Shown piece after piece: positions 63,700 through 64,000 of a stretch of 64,000 bases of DNA. The DNA is from Gammaproteobacteria bacterium (GTDB taxonomy: Bacteria; Pseudomonadota; Gammaproteobacteria; Burkholderiales; Rhodocyclaceae), in contig JAHJHI010000028.1 in NCBI GenBank assembly GCA_018824085.1, forward strand, positions 62,001-126,000. Reading direction: 5' to 3'. How positions within the stretch are numbered: position 1 is the first letter of the stretch; each line of letters opens with the position of its first letter. The notes below the pieces were generated by a model, which saw only the letters and a program-made list of their open reading frames with translations, did no database searches and was not told the DNA's origin. The position numbers and the translations under genes are program-made.

Positions 63700-64000
63700 T
63701 TAACCGAGATCGTCGTCTTCGAGTACGCGCCACTGGCCGCCGATGCGCCCTTCGAGCGGGCGGAAGCGCGCCTTGTAGGCCATCTTGCCGCTTTCGCGTA
63801 TCCAGTAGCCGAGATACAGGTAGGGCAGGCCGAGCAGCCGTGCCAGACCCGCCTGCCACAGGATGTTGTAGGTGCCGTAGCTGGCGCCGGCGACGTCCGG
63901 GTCGTAGTAGGTGTAGACCGACGACAGGCCGTCATCGAGGATGTCGACGATGCTCACGATGCGCAGCGTGCCGCTGGATGCATCGCCGCCCTCGCGGAAC
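63700..64000 (-). CDS. bpt: leucyl/arginyl-tRNA-protein transferase Bpt, C-terminal part (cut by window edge)
   Basis: The last 99 codons of the gene are present; the start lies beyond base 64000. The sequence [32 protein letters not shown] and [43 protein letters not shown] (both read in parts) is the C-terminus of the Bpt/Ate1 family, which moves Leu from Leu-tRNA to N-terminal Asp/Glu of proteins to mark them for degradation. It ends with TAA at 63702-63700 and is followed by pyrD. Confidence 0.9.
   Translation of the reverse strand, partial: FREGGDASSGTLRIVSIVDILDDGLSSVYTYYDPDVAGASYGTYNILWQAGLARLLGLPYLYLGYWIRESGKMAYKARFRPLEGRIGGQWRVLEDDDLG

Overview
The window is GC-rich, densely coded chromosomal DNA of a betaproteobacterium. 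The evidence is the gene content: five short exported proteins ending in PEP-CTERM sorting signals, the families DUF2863 and DUF3422, the neighbourhood lplT / lysR / alr-radA, the set tsaB-rimI-udg, and an OmpR/EnvZ pair of the beta type. Rhodocyclales or a Methyloversatilis-like lineage is plausible, but that is inference. I see no rRNA, tRNA, insertion sequence, phage or CRISPR array. 63 protein genes are called, two of them cut by the window edges.

Layout. 1-3.9 kb: GST fragment, PNPOx-like flavoprotein, and a response regulator/histidine kinase pair. 4-17 kb: PEP-CTERM genes (3986, 8740, and three in a row at 14.5-16.9 kb), mixed with a FUSC-type transporter, rnk, an NYN/OST-HTH protein, a chemotaxis receptor without a periplasmic domain, and an hpf/Bax-inhibitor-1 pair divergent from nhaR. 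17.3-26.8 kb: MEKHLA protein coupled to an M20 amidohydrolase, an MFS carrier, a cyclic-nucleotide-binding protein with an AI-2E-family permease, a truncated haemoglobin, SapC, EnvZ/OmpR-like regulators and two tiny exported proteins. 26.9-39.2 kb: DUF1501, a TPR response regulator, tsaB-rimI-udg, a surface-antigen-like protein, lplT, a LysR regulator, alr, radA, and a DUF3422/acetyltransferase pair.

39.5-52.7 kb: the most striking block, two consecutive paralogous operons for the minor pilins and PilY1 tip adhesin of type IV pili (fimT-pilV-pilW-pilX-pilY1-pilE, then fimT-pilV-pilW-pilX-pilY1-small exported protein). A stem-loop terminator separates them, and a CRP/Vfr-like palindrome lies upstream of the first. 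EF-hand-like calcium loops recur in the FimT, PilE and PilY1 proteins of this block.

52.8-64 kb: prfC, DUF2863, an M14 carboxypeptidase, an unknown 314-residue protein, UDP-glucose dehydrogenase plus a UDP-uronate epimerase, a proline-rich TonB-like protein, a MATE pump, pyrD and the end of an arginyl/leucyl-transferase gene.

Several parts fit a surface-attached or aggregate-forming life: PEP-CTERM proteins (normally sorted by exosortase and tied to exopolysaccharide), nucleotide-sugar enzymes for acidic polysaccharide, and two alternative pilus tip complexes. A good sigma-54 promoter match precedes one PEP-CTERM gene, as expected if an RpoN-dependent regulator controls this regulon. No exosortase gene lies in the window.
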